Source of the DNA: Staphylococcus auricularis
Lineage (GTDB): Bacteria > Bacillota > Bacilli > Staphylococcales > Staphylococcaceae
Reading direction: 5' to 3'
Length of the DNA stretch: 64,000 nucleotides
Assembly: GCF_001500315.1 (NCBI RefSeq)
Contig: NZ_LLER01000010.1
Span: forward strand, 1 to 64,000
Shown piece after piece: positions 1 through 10,395 of this stretch. Made by a program: the position numbers and the translations under genes. A model generated the notes under the pieces. The model made no database searches. It worked only from the letters and a program-made list of their open reading frames with translations, and had not been told where the DNA came from. The first letter of the stretch is position 1; the number at the start of each line of letters is the position of its first letter.

Positions 1-444
1 TTGGCTCAACTAACTATTTCATTGCTAGACGCACTGAAATAGTGGATTTTCGCCTTCAGCTATTTGCCTCAGGAGTCTCAGGTAAAATACTTCTTTTCAA
101 TAAAACTTAATATGTAGACGTATAGAGACCTTTTCTTGATACACTGTAAAAGAAGAAATAATCGACTGTATATGGAGATAATAATCTACTTTCAATAAGT
201 TTAAACAATAAATGATATAATAAAAACATAGTGGGATGATTTAACTATTATAGTACTGTAATATGTTATGTGTATAAAAATAGCATTAAAAATGATTTAT
301 ATTTTGATTTAAAGATTATATTAAATTTATTGATTGTTTTAATAGTAATTATTTTAGGGTGAAAATAGTTCATAGTGGTTAGAGATATTTAAAAAATAAT
401 AGCAGCAAACGGTTCATATTGTTGCAAAAGGGGATAACTTTTAT
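1..444. other. AT-rich intergenic edge region
   Basis: No convincing gene is seen here. The first 90 bases are less AT-rich than what follows and contain the inverted pair ACTATTTC (13-20) and GAAATAGT (36-43), which looks like the end of a dispersed repeat or RNA hairpin cut by the window edge. From about 100 to 440 the sequence is extremely AT-rich and probably carries the promoter of the next gene. An AAAAGGGG-type ribosome binding site lies near 425-432. Confidence 0.5.
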
Positions 445-1242
445 ATGATAGAAAAAAGTATAAGGTCGACAGAAGGAAGCGTTTATTACTGGACAAATGA
501 TATAAATATATCAACAGAGGTTGCTATTGTTTTTTGCCATGGATTAACTGCAGATCATACGCTTTTCGATAAGCAAGTTCAATACTTAGCTCATGAATAC
601 AAATTGATAACGTGGGATTTGCCATTACATGGAAAATCGAGGCCCTATCGTAACTTTTCTTTTTCAAATGTAAATAAAGAATTATTAGCTATCTTTAAAA
701 AGGAAAATATAAATAAAATCATATTTGTTGGTCAATCAGAGGGAGGATTTATAGCTCAATCTTTCGCTAATGATTTTAAAGACAAAGTCATAGGTTTTAT
801 AGGGATAGGCACTACCCCTCTTGGTAGAGATTATTATAAGAAGTCAGAACTGTTTTGGATTAAACACTTTTCTACTATTGCTAAATGTTATCCTTATAGA
901 TGTTATACTAAAACTGCCGCAAATGCTATTACAGTAACAGATGAAGCGAAGAAGAGCATGCTTAATTCACTGAATAAATTGGGGAAAAACGATATGTTAC
1001 GAGCCGCTCGTGCAGTCTATGAAGAGTTTTTAAAAGTTAGAGATGAAGTACAGTTTGATTGCCCAGTCTTAATTACTTATGGAGAACATGATAAAACGGG
1101 ATATATAAAGAAATATTGTCATCATTGGTCAAGTCAAACAGGGCATCCAATAAGGGTGATAAGTCATGCCTCTCATAATGCAAACTACGACAACTATAAA
1201 GACTTTAATGCAATACTGGTTTCCTTTGTCGAAACGCTATAA
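445..1242 (+). CDS. alpha/beta hydrolase family protein
   Basis: A 265-residue alpha/beta hydrolase of unknown substrate. The visible catalytic set is the oxyanion-hole HGL at about 32-34, the nucleophile elbow GQSEGG with Ser98, the acid Asp216 in YGEHD, and the base His244 in ASHN. The length fits the family. There is no signal peptide, so it is probably cytoplasmic. The gene stands alone, is AT-rich with Lys/Asn/Ile-biased codons, and follows a very AT-rich region, unlike the housekeeping genes beside it, so it may be an accessory acquisition. The fold call is firm; the role (esterase, peptidase or other) cannot be told. Confidence 0.8.
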   Translation: MIEKSIRSTEGSVYYWTNDINISTEVAIVFCHGLTADHTLFDKQVQYLAHEYKLITWDLPLHGKSRPYRNFSFSNVNKELLAIFKKENINKIIFVGQSEGGFIAQSFANDFKDKVIGFIGIGTTPLGRDYYKKSELFWIKHFSTIAKCYPYRCYTKTAANAITVTDEAKKSMLNSLNKLGKNDMLRAARAVYEEFLKVRDEVQFDCPVLITYGEHDKTGYIKKYCHHWSSQTGHPIRVISHASHNANYDNYKDFNAILVSFVETL

Positions 1243-1343
1243 GTTATCTATTGCAAACAGTTGTGATTAACAATAAACAATGAAATGAAAACCAAAACAA
1301 ATTCATAATAAAATCTATATTTGATTTCCACGTTTGAACTTAA

Positions 1344-2726
1344 TCATTTCACCACTAAAGCTTGTATCAATGCTTCGGTATGTGCTTTTAACTCGGAAAA
1401 AGGTATGCCTCCAAATCCGAGAATAAATTTCGTTTCTGTTTCTTCCGCATCAAATGATTGAAATGGAATGATTTTGAGACTGAGCGCTTCTGCACGCTGT
1501 AGACATTCGTTAAGGGAGCGCCCGTTTGTAACGGTAAGTGTAAAATGCATACCTGTTAATGCTCCACGGATTTGTAGTTGATTTTTATATGGCTTCAAAG
1601 CTTCTAAGATAAAAGTGAGTTTAGAACGATAAAGTTTACGCATTTTATTTACATGACGTTCAAAGCCTCCAGATTTCATAAACTCTGCAATGATGTATTG
1701 TAAATGGACAGGTACGGTGTTCACTTCTTTATATTGTAATGATTCATAGATGGCTAGTAATCGTTCAGGCAGAATCATGTAAGCGACACGGCAGCTCGGA
1801 AACAGTGATTTTGAAAATGTGCTCATGTAAATCACTTTGCCACTTTGATCTAAACTTTGTAATGCAGAGATAGGCTTACCAAAGTATCTGAATTCTGAGT
1901 CATAATCATCTTCTATAATATAGCGTTCCTCTGACTGACGTGCCCAGTTAATCAATTGGGTGCGTTTTTTTAAGTTCATTACATAACCGGTTGGAAATTG
2001 ATGAGATGGGGTTACATAGACGACATCGTGATGGGTTTCATGTAAATGATCCGTACATATACCATCCTCTTCTACCTCTAATTGTTCATATGGAATGTGC
2101 TTTTGGTCTAACACTTGTTTAATGGGAGGATAACTAGGATCTTCTATAATGAATTTTGGATGCTTGAGTAAGTCAGTTAGTAAATTAATTAATTGTTTTG
2201 TTGAAGAGCCGATAATTACTTGTGAAGTATGACAAGAGACGCCTCTACTATTGAAAACATAACGTGCTATTTGTTGGCGCAAGGTGTTTTCCCCCTTAGG
2301 ATGACCTTGTAAGAGTAACTGAGATTGTTCAGTTTCAAAAACATCTCGAGCATATTTTCTAAATTGTTTTAAAGGGAAGTATTGAGTATCAATTTCTGAA
2401 AGATTGAAGCTATAGCGATAATCTTCATCTTCTTCTGTCGTTTCATTCGTCAAAGATGTATCACGAAATGCTTGAGCAGGTGTCGACTGATTTAATGTGG
2501 GCAGCGACTCGATATCAGATACATAGTAGCCTGAACGGAGTTTTGAATAGATATATCCCTCGTCTAATAAGTATTGATATGCGTGTTCAATCGTCGTATT
2601 GCTCGTAGATAAATGTTGTTGTAACGCGCGCTTGGATGGAAATTTATCACCTGATTGATATTGTCCTTCAATAATTTGCGCTTTAAGACGTTCATAAAGT
2701 TCAAGGTAGAGCGGTTGTTGTTTCAT
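1344..2726 (-). CDS. pdxR: PdxR, MocR/GntR-type activator of vitamin B6 synthesis
   Basis: A 460-residue MocR-family regulator. Residues 1-75 form a GntR winged helix-turn-helix (SKRALQQHLSTSNTTIEHAY region). The rest is a fold-type I aminotransferase-like domain with the PLP-binding signature STFSKSLFP (Lys306) and an IEDDYDSEFRY motif near Asp273. Family members sense pyridoxal phosphate and activate pdxST when PLP is scarce. It is divergent from pdxS with about 100 bp between, which is the classical arrangement. An inverted repeat in that gap may be its operator. Translation starts at an ATG preceded by AAGGGG on the minus strand. Confidence 0.93.
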   Translation of the reverse strand: MKQQPLYLELYERLKAQIIEGQYQSGDKFPSKRALQQHLSTSNTTIEHAYQYLLDEGYIYSKLRSGYYVSDIESLPTLNQSTPAQAFRDTSLTNETTEEDEDYRYSFNLSEIDTQYFPLKQFRKYARDVFETEQSQLLLQGHPKGENTLRQQIARYVFNSRGVSCHTSQVIIGSSTKQLINLLTDLLKHPKFIIEDPSYPPIKQVLDQKHIPYEQLEVEEDGICTDHLHETHHDVVYVTPSHQFPTGYVMNLKKRTQLINWARQSEERYIIEDDYDSEFRYFGKPISALQSLDQSGKVIYMSTFSKSLFPSCRVAYMILPERLLAIYESLQYKEVNTVPVHLQYIIAEFMKSGGFERHVNKMRKLYRSKLTFILEALKPYKNQLQIRGALTGMHFTLTVTNGRSLNECLQRAEALSLKIIPFQSFDAEETETKFILGFGGIPFSELKAHTEALIQALVVK

Positions 2727-2772
2727 AAATCTGACCCCTTCATTTTTCTAAAATGTGTCCCTTTTTAACTAT

Positions 2773-2791
2773 CAGTTTATCCCTTAAACTG
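2773..2791. promoter_or_regulatory. Candidate PdxR operator between pdxR and pdxS
   Basis: A perfect 6-bp inverted repeat, CAGTTT then 7 bases then AAACTG, lies midway in the short divergent pdxR/pdxS intergenic region. It sits just upstream of a TATTTAAT-like -10 for pdxS. Assignment to PdxR is inferred from position only. Confidence 0.45.
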
Positions 2792-2824
2792 TATTTAATC
2801 AATAAATAAAAGGGGTTTTGAAAT

Positions 2825-3712
2825 ATGACAAAAGTAACTGGTTCAGAACGTGTTAAAAGAGGCATGGCTGAAATGCAAAAAGGCGGCGTCATCATGGATG
2901 TTGTCAACGCTGAACAAGCTAAAATTGCGGAAGAAGCAGGTGCCGTGGCGGTCATGGCACTAGAACGTGTACCATCTGATATTCGCGCTGCAGGTGGCGT
3001 GGCACGTATGGCGAATCCTAAAATTGTAGAAGAAGTGATGAATGCAGTATCTATTCCTGTCATGGCGAAAGCTCGTATCGGTCACATCACTGAAGCACGT
3101 GTATTAGAAGCAATGGGTGTAGACTACATCGATGAATCAGAAGTGTTAACACCAGCAGATGAAACATTCCACTTATTAAAAGATCAATTTACAGTACCGT
3201 TTGTTTGTGGATGTCGTAATTTAGGTGAAGCTGCTCGACGTATTGGTGAAGGCGCTGCGATGTTAAGAACGAAAGGTGAGCCAGGTACAGGTAATATCGT
3301 GGAAGCGGTAAGACATATGCGCCAAGTGAATGCAGAGGTGCGTCGTCTTACAGTGATGAGCGATGATGAAATCATGACAGAGGCTAAAAACCTAGGTGCG
3401 CCATATCATGTTTTAAAATCAATCAAAGATGAAGGCCGTCTTCCTGTTGTGAACTTTGCGGCAGGTGGGGTTGCGACACCACAAGATGCTGCATTAATGA
3501 TGGAACTTGGAGCAGATGGTGTGTTTGTGGGTTCAGGTATTTTTAAATCTGATGAACCTGAAAAATTTGCGAAAGCGATCGTACAAGCTACGACACACTA
3601 TCAAGATTATGAGTTGATCGGTAAATTAGCTAAAGAATTGGGTACAGCAATGAAAGGTTTAGATATCAATCAATTATCTCTAGAAGAACGTATGCAAGAG
3701 CGTGGTTGGTAA
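2825..3712 (+). CDS. pdxS: Pyridoxal 5'-phosphate synthase lyase subunit PdxS
   Basis: The 295-residue synthase subunit of the DXP-independent PLP pathway. It condenses ribose 5-phosphate (or ribulose 5-phosphate), glyceraldehyde 3-phosphate and ammonia from PdxT. The family's active-site lysines are present: Lys82 in AKARIGH and Lys150 in [11 protein letters not shown], with Asp25 in MDVVN. Length matches the family. An AAAAGGGG ribosome binding site precedes the ATG. It forms an operon with pdxT, which starts one base after its stop codon. It is likely controlled by the divergent PdxR. Confidence 0.98.
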   Translation: MTKVTGSERVKRGMAEMQKGGVIMDVVNAEQAKIAEEAGAVAVMALERVPSDIRAAGGVARMANPKIVEEVMNAVSIPVMAKARIGHITEARVLEAMGVDYIDESEVLTPADETFHLLKDQFTVPFVCGCRNLGEAARRIGEGAAMLRTKGEPGTGNIVEAVRHMRQVNAEVRRLTVMSDDEIMTEAKNLGAPYHVLKSIKDEGRLPVVNFAAGGVATPQDAALMMELGADGVFVGSGIFKSDEPEKFAKAIVQATTHYQDYELIGKLAKELGTAMKGLDINQLSLEERMQERGW

Positions 3713-3713
3713 G

Positions 3714-4283
3714 ATGAAAATAGGCGTTTTAGCACTGCAAGGTGCAGTGAGAGAGCATATCAGACATATCGAACTGAGCGGACATGAAGGGGTTCCTGTT
3801 AAAAAAGTGAAACAACTTGATGATATCGATGGACTCATCATTCCAGGTGGCGAATCGACGACACTGAGACGTTTGATGAATTTGTATGGTTTTAAAGAGG
3901 CGCTTTCTGATTCAACATTACCGATGTTCGGTACGTGTGCAGGGTTAATTGTATTAGCGAAGGAGATAGTAGGAGAAGCAGGCTATTTATCTAAGCTAAA
4001 TGTCACTGTTGAGCGTAATTCATTTGGTAGACAAGTGGATAGCTTTGAAGCGGAATTAGATATTAAAGGCATCGCAAGTGATATTGAGGGTGTATTTATT
4101 CGTGCACCACATATCACAGAAGCGCATGAAGGGACAACGGTCTTATCGACAGTTGAGGATAAGATTGTTGCAGTAGAACAAGCGCGTTATTTAGGTGTGT
4201 CATTCCATCCTGAACTGACCGATGATTATCGCGTGACTCAATATTTTATCGATCACATTGTAGCAAAATATAAAGAAGCTTAA
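3714..4283 (+). CDS. pdxT: Pyridoxal 5'-phosphate synthase glutaminase subunit PdxT
   Basis: A 189-residue class I glutaminase that supplies ammonia to PdxS inside a 12+12 complex. The nucleophile is in GTCAGL (Cys75), a PGGESTT motif lies near 44-50, and the HPEL His/Glu pair is near the C-terminus. I place the start at ATG 3714, one base after the pdxS stop; an in-frame GTG at 3702 inside pdxS is less likely. A strong terminator follows. Confidence 0.97.
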   Translation: MKIGVLALQGAVREHIRHIELSGHEGVPVKKVKQLDDIDGLIIPGGESTTLRRLMNLYGFKEALSDSTLPMFGTCAGLIVLAKEIVGEAGYLSKLNVTVERNSFGRQVDSFEAELDIKGIASDIEGVFIRAPHITEAHEGTTVLSTVEDKIVAVEQARYLGVSFHPELTDDYRVTQYFIDHIVAKYKEA

Positions 4284-4294
4284 TTTACACAATA

Positions 4295-4330
4295 AAAAAG
4301 GCTAGGAGTGAGAAGACTCCTGGCCTTTTC
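4295..4330. terminator. Terminator after pdxT
   Basis: Stem AAAAGGC-T-AGGAGT with ACTCCT-G-GCCTTTT around a 6-base loop, ending in TTTT. The A-rich upstream arm means it can also act for the convergent nupC. Confidence 0.85.
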
Positions 4331-4430
4331 ATCTGTAAAAACAGATTAAACTTAATTGAATTAATAAAACATTCCAGAAGGTGGCACATGACATGCCAAA
4401 CATCGGAAGGTTAATTGTAAAAGCTTTAGA

Positions 4431-5642
4431 TTAAATGAAGATACCTGCAATCGCTGCAGAGATGAATGAAACAAGTGTTGCACCGAATAAGAGTTTGAGA
4501 CCAAATCGAGCAACCATGTCACCTTTTTCATCATTTAATGATTTGATAGCACCTGAGATAATACCGATTGAACTGAAGTTTGCGAATGAAACTAAGAATA
4601 CAGATACGACACCTTTTGCGTGTTCGCCGATGTCTTTCACTTTAGTTAAGCTTTCCATTGCGACAAATTCATTAGATAATAGTTTTGTAGCCATAACAGA
4701 GCCTGCTTGTACGGCATCTTCCCAAGGAATACCAATAAGGAAGGCAAATGGGGCAAAGACAAAACCGATTAATGTTTGGAAGTCCCAATTGATTGATCCT
4801 CCACTAAGGAATGTGAAGATTGCACTCACGATACCATTAAGTAATGCGATGATTGCAATATAACCAATTAACATTGCCCCTACGATAATCGCAACTTTGA
4901 ATCCATCTAAGATATATTCTCCTAGCATTTCAAAGAAGGATTGTTTTTTAACTTCACTATCTTCAACGATGAGTTTATCATCTTCTTCATCAACTTTATA
5001 TGGATTGATGATAGAAGCGATGATGAATCCACCGAATAAGTTTAAGACGACTGCTGTTACGACGTAACGTGGTTCTACGAGTGAGAAGTATGCCCCAATG
5101 ATTGAAGCGGATACCGTTGACATGGCTGAAGCAGTTAATGTATAGAGACGTTGTTTAGATATGTATTTAAGCTCATTTTTCAATGAAATGAATACTTCTG
5201 ATTGTCCTAAGATTGCTGCAGCTACGGCGTTGTAAGATTCGAGACGACCCATCCCATTAATTTTTGAAATGAGGAAGCCGAGTACGTTGATGATTAATGG
5301 TAAAATACGTGTGTATTGTAAAATACCGATTAATGCTGAGATAAAGACGATCGGTAATAAGACATTTAAGAAGAATGGTGGGTTACTTGGATCAATTTTG
5401 AAGCCACCGAATACGAAATTCACACCTTCTCCTGCCTTAGTGAGTAAGTAGTTAAATCCGTCTGAAATACCGCCAACAACTGTGATACCGAATTTAGTTT
5501 TGAGTAAAATAAACGCGAATACGAGTTGGATGAGTAATAGTAATCCGACATATTGCCAGCGGATTTTCTTGCGATCTGAGCTAAATAAATAAGCTAACGC
5601 TAAAAAGACGATAATACCAATGATACTGATAATTATGTGCAT
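4431..5642 (-). CDS. nupC: Concentrative nucleoside transporter, NupC family
   Basis: A polytopic membrane protein of about 403 residues of the CNT (NupC) family, which imports nucleosides with protons or sodium. Many hydrophobic segments are visible. Family motifs include GQSEVF near the middle (AAILGQSEVFISLKN) and the C-terminal half FANFSSIGI. I choose ATG 5642, which follows AAAGGGTGG at good spacing; GTG 5651 would put the start inside that ribosome binding site. It is transcribed alone toward pdxT. Confidence 0.93.
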   Translation of the reverse strand: MHIIISIIGIIVFLALAYLFSSDRKKIRWQYVGLLLLIQLVFAFILLKTKFGITVVGGISDGFNYLLTKAGEGVNFVFGGFKIDPSNPPFFLNVLLPIVFISALIGILQYTRILPLIINVLGFLISKINGMGRLESYNAVAAAILGQSEVFISLKNELKYISKQRLYTLTASAMSTVSASIIGAYFSLVEPRYVVTAVVLNLFGGFIIASIINPYKVDEEDDKLIVEDSEVKKQSFFEMLGEYILDGFKVAIIVGAMLIGYIAIIALLNGIVSAIFTFLSGGSINWDFQTLIGFVFAPFAFLIGIPWEDAVQAGSVMATKLLSNEFVAMESLTKVKDIGEHAKGVVSVFLVSFANFSSIGIISGAIKSLNDEKGDMVARFGLKLLFGATLVSFISAAIAGIFI

Positions 5643-5736
5643 GTTTTCCACCCTTTTATTAAAGTTCTTTCCTTTCTATAATACAATAAATTTTTTCAAC
5701 TAACTATCGATAATTTAAAATTTCCAAACATAATGG

Positions 5737-5765
5737 TTGAAAAAGGTCAAACTTGGTCATATAAT
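5737..5765 (+). promoter_or_regulatory. SigA promoter of the ctsR operon
   Basis: A -35 TTGAAA (5737-5742), a 17-base spacer and a perfect -10 TATAAT (5760-5765). The CtsR operators overlap the spacer and the region just downstream of the start. Confidence 0.88.
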
Positions 5766-5784
5766 ATAGTCAAAGAAGGTCAAA
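5745..5784 (+). promoter_or_regulatory. Two CtsR operators
   Basis: CtsR recognises a direct heptad repeat, GGTCAAA spaced by 3 bases. Two such pairs are visible: GGTCAAA-CTT-GGTCATA (5745-5761) within the promoter, and AGTCAAA-GAA-GGTCAAA (5768-5784) at the transcription start and leader. The arrangement predicts autorepression of the whole clpC operon, relieved by heat or thiol stress. Confidence 0.92.
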
Positions 5785-5799
5785 AAGAAGGTGATGATG

Positions 5800-6261
5800 A
5801 TGCACAATATGTCCGACATCATAGAACAGTACATTAAGCAATTATTTGAAGATACAGACGATGACGTTGTAGAAATTCAGCGTGCAAATATCGCACAACG
5901 TTTTGACTGTGTACCTTCCCAATTGAATTACGTGATTAAAACCAGATTCACCAACGAACATGGTTATGAAATTGAAAGTAAAAGAGGTGGCGGCGGTTAT
6001 ATCCGAATCACTAAAGTTGAAAATAAAGACACAAACGGTTATATTAATCGCCTACTCCAATTAATTGGTCCATCTATTTCTCAACAACAAGCGTACTACA
6101 TCATAGACGGTTTACTTGAGAAAGACTATATTACAGAACGTGAAGCGAAAATGATTCACGCGATTGTAGATCGAGACACATTGAAATTGGATGTCATGTC
6201 ACGCGACATTATTCGCGCTAACATTTTGAAGAAATTGCTTCCAGTAATTAACTATTATTAA
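5800..6261 (+). CDS. ctsR: Class III stress gene repressor CtsR
   Basis: A 153-residue dimeric repressor of clp genes in Gram-positive bacteria. The N-terminal winged helix reads [20 protein letters not shown], followed by the conserved wing with the tetraglycine loop RGGGGYIRI, which acts as thermosensor and is the target of McsB arginine phosphorylation. The C-terminal part is helical. Several in-frame start codons precede it; I choose ATG 5800, giving the usual [11 protein letters not shown]-terminus. First gene of ctsR-mcsA-mcsB-clpC. Confidence 0.97.
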   Translation: MHNMSDIIEQYIKQLFEDTDDDVVEIQRANIAQRFDCVPSQLNYVIKTRFTNEHGYEIESKRGGGGYIRITKVENKDTNGYINRLLQLIGPSISQQQAYYIIDGLLEKDYITEREAKMIHAIVDRDTLKLDVMSRDIIRANILKKLLPVINYY

Positions 6262-6278
6262 AGAATGGGTGTTGCTTT

Positions 6279-6833
6279 ATGCTATGTGAAAATTGTCATT
6301 TGAACGATGCAGAAGTTAAGGTTGTAGTTAAAGGACATGAAGGTGTCCAAGAAAAATGGTTATGCACAACTTGTGCGAACGGCGGCAACCCTTGGAATGA
6401 GAATCAACAAATTCCTTCACAAGATAACATCGAAGAATCGTTTGTTGTGAAACAAATCTTACAACACTTAGCAGCTAAACACGGCTTGAACATTGATAAT
6501 TTAACAGTTAAAGAAGAAAAACGATGTCCAACATGTCAGATGACATTGAAAGATATCGCTAACGTCGGTAAGTTCGGTTGTGCTGATTGCTATGCAACAT
6601 TTAAAGATGATATAACTGACATTGTAAAGCGTGTTCAAGGCGGACAATTTCAACACACAGGTAAAACACCTTATTCTTCACATAGAAAACTGGCAATCAA
6701 AAAACAAATTGAGGACAAAACAGCGTATTTAAATCAATTAATTGAAATACAAAACTTTGAAGAAGCGGCAGTTGTCAGAGATGAAATCAACGCGCTGAAA
6801 GCTGAAAGTGAGGGGAAACAGGATGGCGAATGA
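6279..6833 (+). CDS. mcsA: McsA, zinc-finger activator of the McsB arginine kinase
   Basis: 184 residues. Two CxxC zinc-binding pairs are seen at each of two places (CENC...CTTC near the N-terminus and CPTC...CADC in the middle), and a C-terminal UVR motif ([20 protein letters not shown] region). McsA binds metal and activates McsB, and the UVR part contacts ClpC. It starts 17 bases after ctsR and overlaps mcsB by 11 bases, consistent with translational coupling. Confidence 0.95.
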   Translation: MLCENCHLNDAEVKVVVKGHEGVQEKWLCTTCANGGNPWNENQQIPSQDNIEESFVVKQILQHLAAKHGLNIDNLTVKEEKRCPTCQMTLKDIANVGKFGCADCYATFKDDITDIVKRVQGGQFQHTGKTPYSSHRKLAIKKQIEDKTAYLNQLIEIQNFEEAAVVRDEINALKAESEGKQDGE

Positions 6834-7833
6834 ACATGACCATACAGACATGAACAGCTGGATGTACGAAGAAACTGAGAGCCCTGTTGTCATTTCTTCG
6901 AGAATCAGACTCGCTCGAAACTTACAAAACCATGTACATCCATTAATGTTCCCTTCAGAACAAGCTGGCTTTAGAGTGATCAATGAAGTTCAAGATGCTT
7001 TACCTGATCTAAAAGTGCAACGGTTAGATGACTTAGATCAGTTGAGCAAACATCAATTGGTCGCACAGCACTTGATTAGTCCAGAGCTATTACGCCAACC
7101 CGCCTCAGCAGTGCTCTTAAATGATGATCATTCTATTAGCGTCATGGTAAATGAAGAAGATCATGTGCGTATTCAAGCAATGAGTCATGATTTAGCGTTA
7201 TTAAAGCTATTTGAAAAAGCTTCTTCAGTCGATGATCAACTTGACGAAGCGTTAGATATTAGCTTTGATGAAGATCTAGGCTATCTTACAACGTGTCCAA
7301 CCAACATCGGTACAGGAATGCATGCAGGAGTGATGTTACACTTACCTGGCTTATCGATTATGAAACGCATGAATCGCATCGCACAAACGATCAATCGCTT
7401 TGGTTTTACCATTAGAGGCATTTACGGTGAAGGTTCGCAAGTCTTTGGTCATATTTATCAAGTATCGAACCAACTCACATTAGGTAAAACAGAGAGCGAA
7501 ATCATTGAACGCTTAATTGAAATCGTACAACAAATCATCAATGAAGAGTTACAGTTAAGAGAACGCTTAGCCAGATATAATCACATTGAAACGATCGACC
7601 GGGTCTATCGTTCACTCGGTATTTTGCAAAATTGCCGATTGCTTTCGATGGAAGAGGCTTCATATCGATTGAGTGAAGTGAAATTAGGTATTGATCTTGG
7701 CTACATTGAATTAGAACATTTTGATTTTAACCAATTAATGGTGCAGATACAGTCACCATTTTTAATAGATGAAACAGATGATAAATCCGTAAGCGAACGC
7801 CGGGCAGACGTTTTAAGAGAACAGATAAAATAG
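6823..7833 (+). CDS. mcsB: Protein-arginine kinase McsB
   Basis: 336 residues with an ATP:guanido phosphotransferase domain. Seen are [10 protein letters not shown] near residue 30, the catalytic-cysteine block [11 protein letters not shown], and the phosphoarginine-binding-loop RIRAQ-like IQAMS region. McsB phosphorylates arginines on CtsR and on misfolded proteins, marking them for ClpCP. I choose ATG 6823 (after GAGGGG); GTG 6808 is a longer alternative. Confidence 0.96.
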   Translation: MANEHDHTDMNSWMYEETESPVVISSRIRLARNLQNHVHPLMFPSEQAGFRVINEVQDALPDLKVQRLDDLDQLSKHQLVAQHLISPELLRQPASAVLLNDDHSISVMVNEEDHVRIQAMSHDLALLKLFEKASSVDDQLDEALDISFDEDLGYLTTCPTNIGTGMHAGVMLHLPGLSIMKRMNRIAQTINRFGFTIRGIYGEGSQVFGHIYQVSNQLTLGKTESEIIERLIEIVQQIINEELQLRERLARYNHIETIDRVYRSLGILQNCRLLSMEEASYRLSEVKLGIDLGYIELEHFDFNQLMVQIQSPFLIDETDDKSVSERRADVLREQIK

Positions 7834-7844
7834 GAGGTTACGCT

Positions 7845-10307
7845 ATGCTATTTGGAAGATTGACAGAACGTGCGCAACGCGTATTAGCACATGCGCAAGA
7901 AGAAGCAATTCGCCTGAACCATTCTAATATTGGTACTGAGCACTTACTACTCGGTCTCATGAAAGAACCTGAAGGCATTGCTGCAAGAGTATTAGAATCA
8001 TTCGATATTACTGAAGAAAAAGTAATTGAAGAAGTTGAAAAATTAATCGGCCACGGTCAAGAACAAATGGGCGTGCTACATTATACACCGAGAGCTAAGA
8101 AAGTCATTGAACTTTCTATGGATGAAGCACGTAAATTACACCACAACTTTGTGGGTACAGAACACATTTTACTCGGATTAATTAGAGAAAATGAAGGTGT
8201 GGCAGCACGCGTCTTCGCAAACTTAGACTTAAACATTACAAAAGCACGGGCACAAGTGGTCAAAGCATTAGGTAGTCCAGAAATGGGCAATAAAAATGCA
8301 CAAGCAAATAAATCAAATAACACACCAACTTTAGATAGTCTTGCTAGAGACTTAACCGTGATTGCTAAAGATGGTACATTAGATCCTGTCATCGGTAGAG
8401 ATAAAGAAATTACAAGAGTCATCGAAGTGTTAAGCCGTCGTACTAAAAACAACCCTGTACTCATCGGTGAACCAGGGGTAGGTAAAACAGCAATCGCTGA
8501 AGGTTTAGCACAAGCTATCGCAAACAATGAAGTACCTGAAACGCTTAAAGACAAACGCGTGATGTCATTAGATATGGGTACAGTTGTCGCTGGTACTAAA
8601 TACCGCGGTGAATTTGAAGAACGCTTGAAAAAAGTAATGGATGAAATTCACCAAGCAGGTAACGTCATCTTATTCATCGATGAATTACACACATTAGTCG
8701 GTGCAGGTGGCGCAGAAGGTGCGATTGATGCATCTAACATCTTAAAACCTGCACTCGCACGCGGTGAATTACAATGTATTGGTGCCACAACATTAGATGA
8801 ATATCGTAAAAACATCGAAAAAGATGCAGCGTTAGAACGTCGTTTCCAACCAATCCAAGTCGATGAACCTTCTGTTCAAGATACGATTGAAATCCTTAAA
8901 GGTTTACGTGATCGTTATGAAGCACATCACAGACTTAACATTTCTGATGAAGCATTAGAATCAGCTGTAAGACTCAGCAATCGCTACGTTTCAGATCGCT
9001 TCTTACCAGATAAAGCCATCGACTTAATTGATGAAGCAGGTTCAAAAGTACGCTTGAGAAGTCATACAACACCACCAAACTTAAAAGAAATCGAACAACA
9101 AATTGAACAAGTGAAACACGAAAAAGACGCTGCAGTGCATGCGCAAGAATTCGAAAATGCAGCAAACTTACGTGATAAACAAACCAAACTTGAAAAACAA
9201 TTTGAAGAAGCCAACAATGATTGGAAAAACACCCAAAACGGTGACAATACGTCATTATCTGAAGAAGATATTGCCGAAGTCATCGCTGGATGGACAGGTA
9301 TTCCACTCACTAAAATCAACGAAACAGAATCTGAACGTCTATTAAACTTAGAAGATACGTTACATGGTCGCGTAATTGGACAAGAAGATGCAGTTAATTC
9401 AATTAGTAAAGCCGTTAGACGTGCACGTGCTGGATTGAAAGATCCTAAACGTCCAATCGGTAGCTTTATCTTCTTAGGACCTACTGGTGTAGGTAAAACA
9501 GAACTCGCACGCGCATTAGCTGAATCTATGTTTGGCGAAGAAGATGCGATGATCCGTGTTGACATGAGTGAATTCATGGAAAAACATGCTGTGAGTCGTT
9601 TAGTCGGAGCCCCTCCAGGCTACGTAGGTCATGACGATGCAGGTCAATTAACTGAAAAAGTAAGACAAAAACCTTACTCAGTGATTTTATTTGATGAAAT
9701 TGAAAAAGCACATCCTGATGTCTTTAACATTTTACTTCAAGTTTTAGATGATGGTCGTTTAACTGATACGAAAGGTCGTCAAGTCGACTTCCGTAACACA
9801 GTGATTATCATGACTTCTAACGTCGGTGCACAAGAACTTCAAGATCAACGCTTCGCTGGTTTCGGCGGTGCATCTGAAGGTCAAGATTACGAATCCATCC
9901 GTAAAACAATGATGAAAGAACTTAAAAATGCATTCCGTCCAGAATTCTTAAACCGTGTGGATGACATCATTGTATTCCACAGACTTTCTAAAGATGAATT
10001 GAAAGAAATTGTGACTATGATGGTGAACAAACTTACTGATCGTTTATCAGAACAAAATATTGAAATTAATGTCACTGAAGCGGCGAAAGCTAAAATTGCA
10101 GAAGAAGGTTATGATCCTGAGTACGGTGCAAGACCACTTGCAAGAGCCATCCAAAAAAATATCGAAGACAATTTGAGTGAGCTCATCTTAGCAGGTAACC
10201 AACTGGAAGGTAAAAATGTAGTTGTAGATCACGATGGTGACGAATTCAAATATGATATCCGAGAAAAAGAAGAATCTCAACAAAAAGAAGAAGCAACTGA
10301 ATCATAA
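7845..10307 (+). CDS. clpC: ATP-dependent Clp protease ATPase subunit ClpC
   Basis: 820 residues. Two ClpN repeats occupy about 1-145. The first AAA+ module has Walker A GEPGVGKT and Walker B LFIDELH. A coiled-coil M-domain with a UVR motif is near 420-450. The second AAA+ module has GPTGVGKTE and FDEIEKAH. The ClpP-contact loop is expected in the second module. ClpC unfolds substrates for ClpP and, with McsB, degrades arginine-phosphorylated proteins. Last gene of the operon, followed by a strong terminator. Length is close to that of S. aureus ClpC. Confidence 0.98.
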   Translation: MLFGRLTERAQRVLAHAQEEAIRLNHSNIGTEHLLLGLMKEPEGIAARVLESFDITEEKVIEEVEKLIGHGQEQMGVLHYTPRAKKVIELSMDEARKLHHNFVGTEHILLGLIRENEGVAARVFANLDLNITKARAQVVKALGSPEMGNKNAQANKSNNTPTLDSLARDLTVIAKDGTLDPVIGRDKEITRVIEVLSRRTKNNPVLIGEPGVGKTAIAEGLAQAIANNEVPETLKDKRVMSLDMGTVVAGTKYRGEFEERLKKVMDEIHQAGNVILFIDELHTLVGAGGAEGAIDASNILKPALARGELQCIGATTLDEYRKNIEKDAALERRFQPIQVDEPSVQDTIEILKGLRDRYEAHHRLNISDEALESAVRLSNRYVSDRFLPDKAIDLIDEAGSKVRLRSHTTPPNLKEIEQQIEQVKHEKDAAVHAQEFENAANLRDKQTKLEKQFEEANNDWKNTQNGDNTSLSEEDIAEVIAGWTGIPLTKINETESERLLNLEDTLHGRVIGQEDAVNSISKAVRRARAGLKDPKRPIGSFIFLGPTGVGKTELARALAESMFGEEDAMIRVDMSEFMEKHAVSRLVGAPPGYVGHDDAGQLTEKVRQKPYSVILFDEIEKAHPDVFNILLQVLDDGRLTDTKGRQVDFRNTVIIMTSNVGAQELQDQRFAGFGGASEGQDYESIRKTMMKELKNAFRPEFLNRVDDIIVFHRLSKDELKEIVTMMVNKLTDRLSEQNIEINVTEAAKAKIAEEGYDPEYGARPLARAIQKNIEDNLSELILAGNQLEGKNVVVDHDGDEFKYDIREKEESQQKEEATES

Positions 10308-10350
10308 TTCGTGTGATCAACACGTGTAAATCATTGCGTTCAAAGCATGT

Positions 10351-10395
10351 GGTGCCAATGTCTATCTCAATAACGATAGAGGTTGGCACCTTTTT
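10351..10395 (+). terminator. Terminator of the clpC operon
   Basis: GGTGCCAA and TTGGCACC arms with an inner TCTATC/GATAGA pairing, followed by TTTTTATT. A classical intrinsic terminator. Confidence 0.9.

Noticed and set aside
9062..9577. 171-residue minus-strand open frame inside clpC
   Set aside because: It lies fully antisense to a well-conserved ClpC region and has no binding site; a shadow frame.
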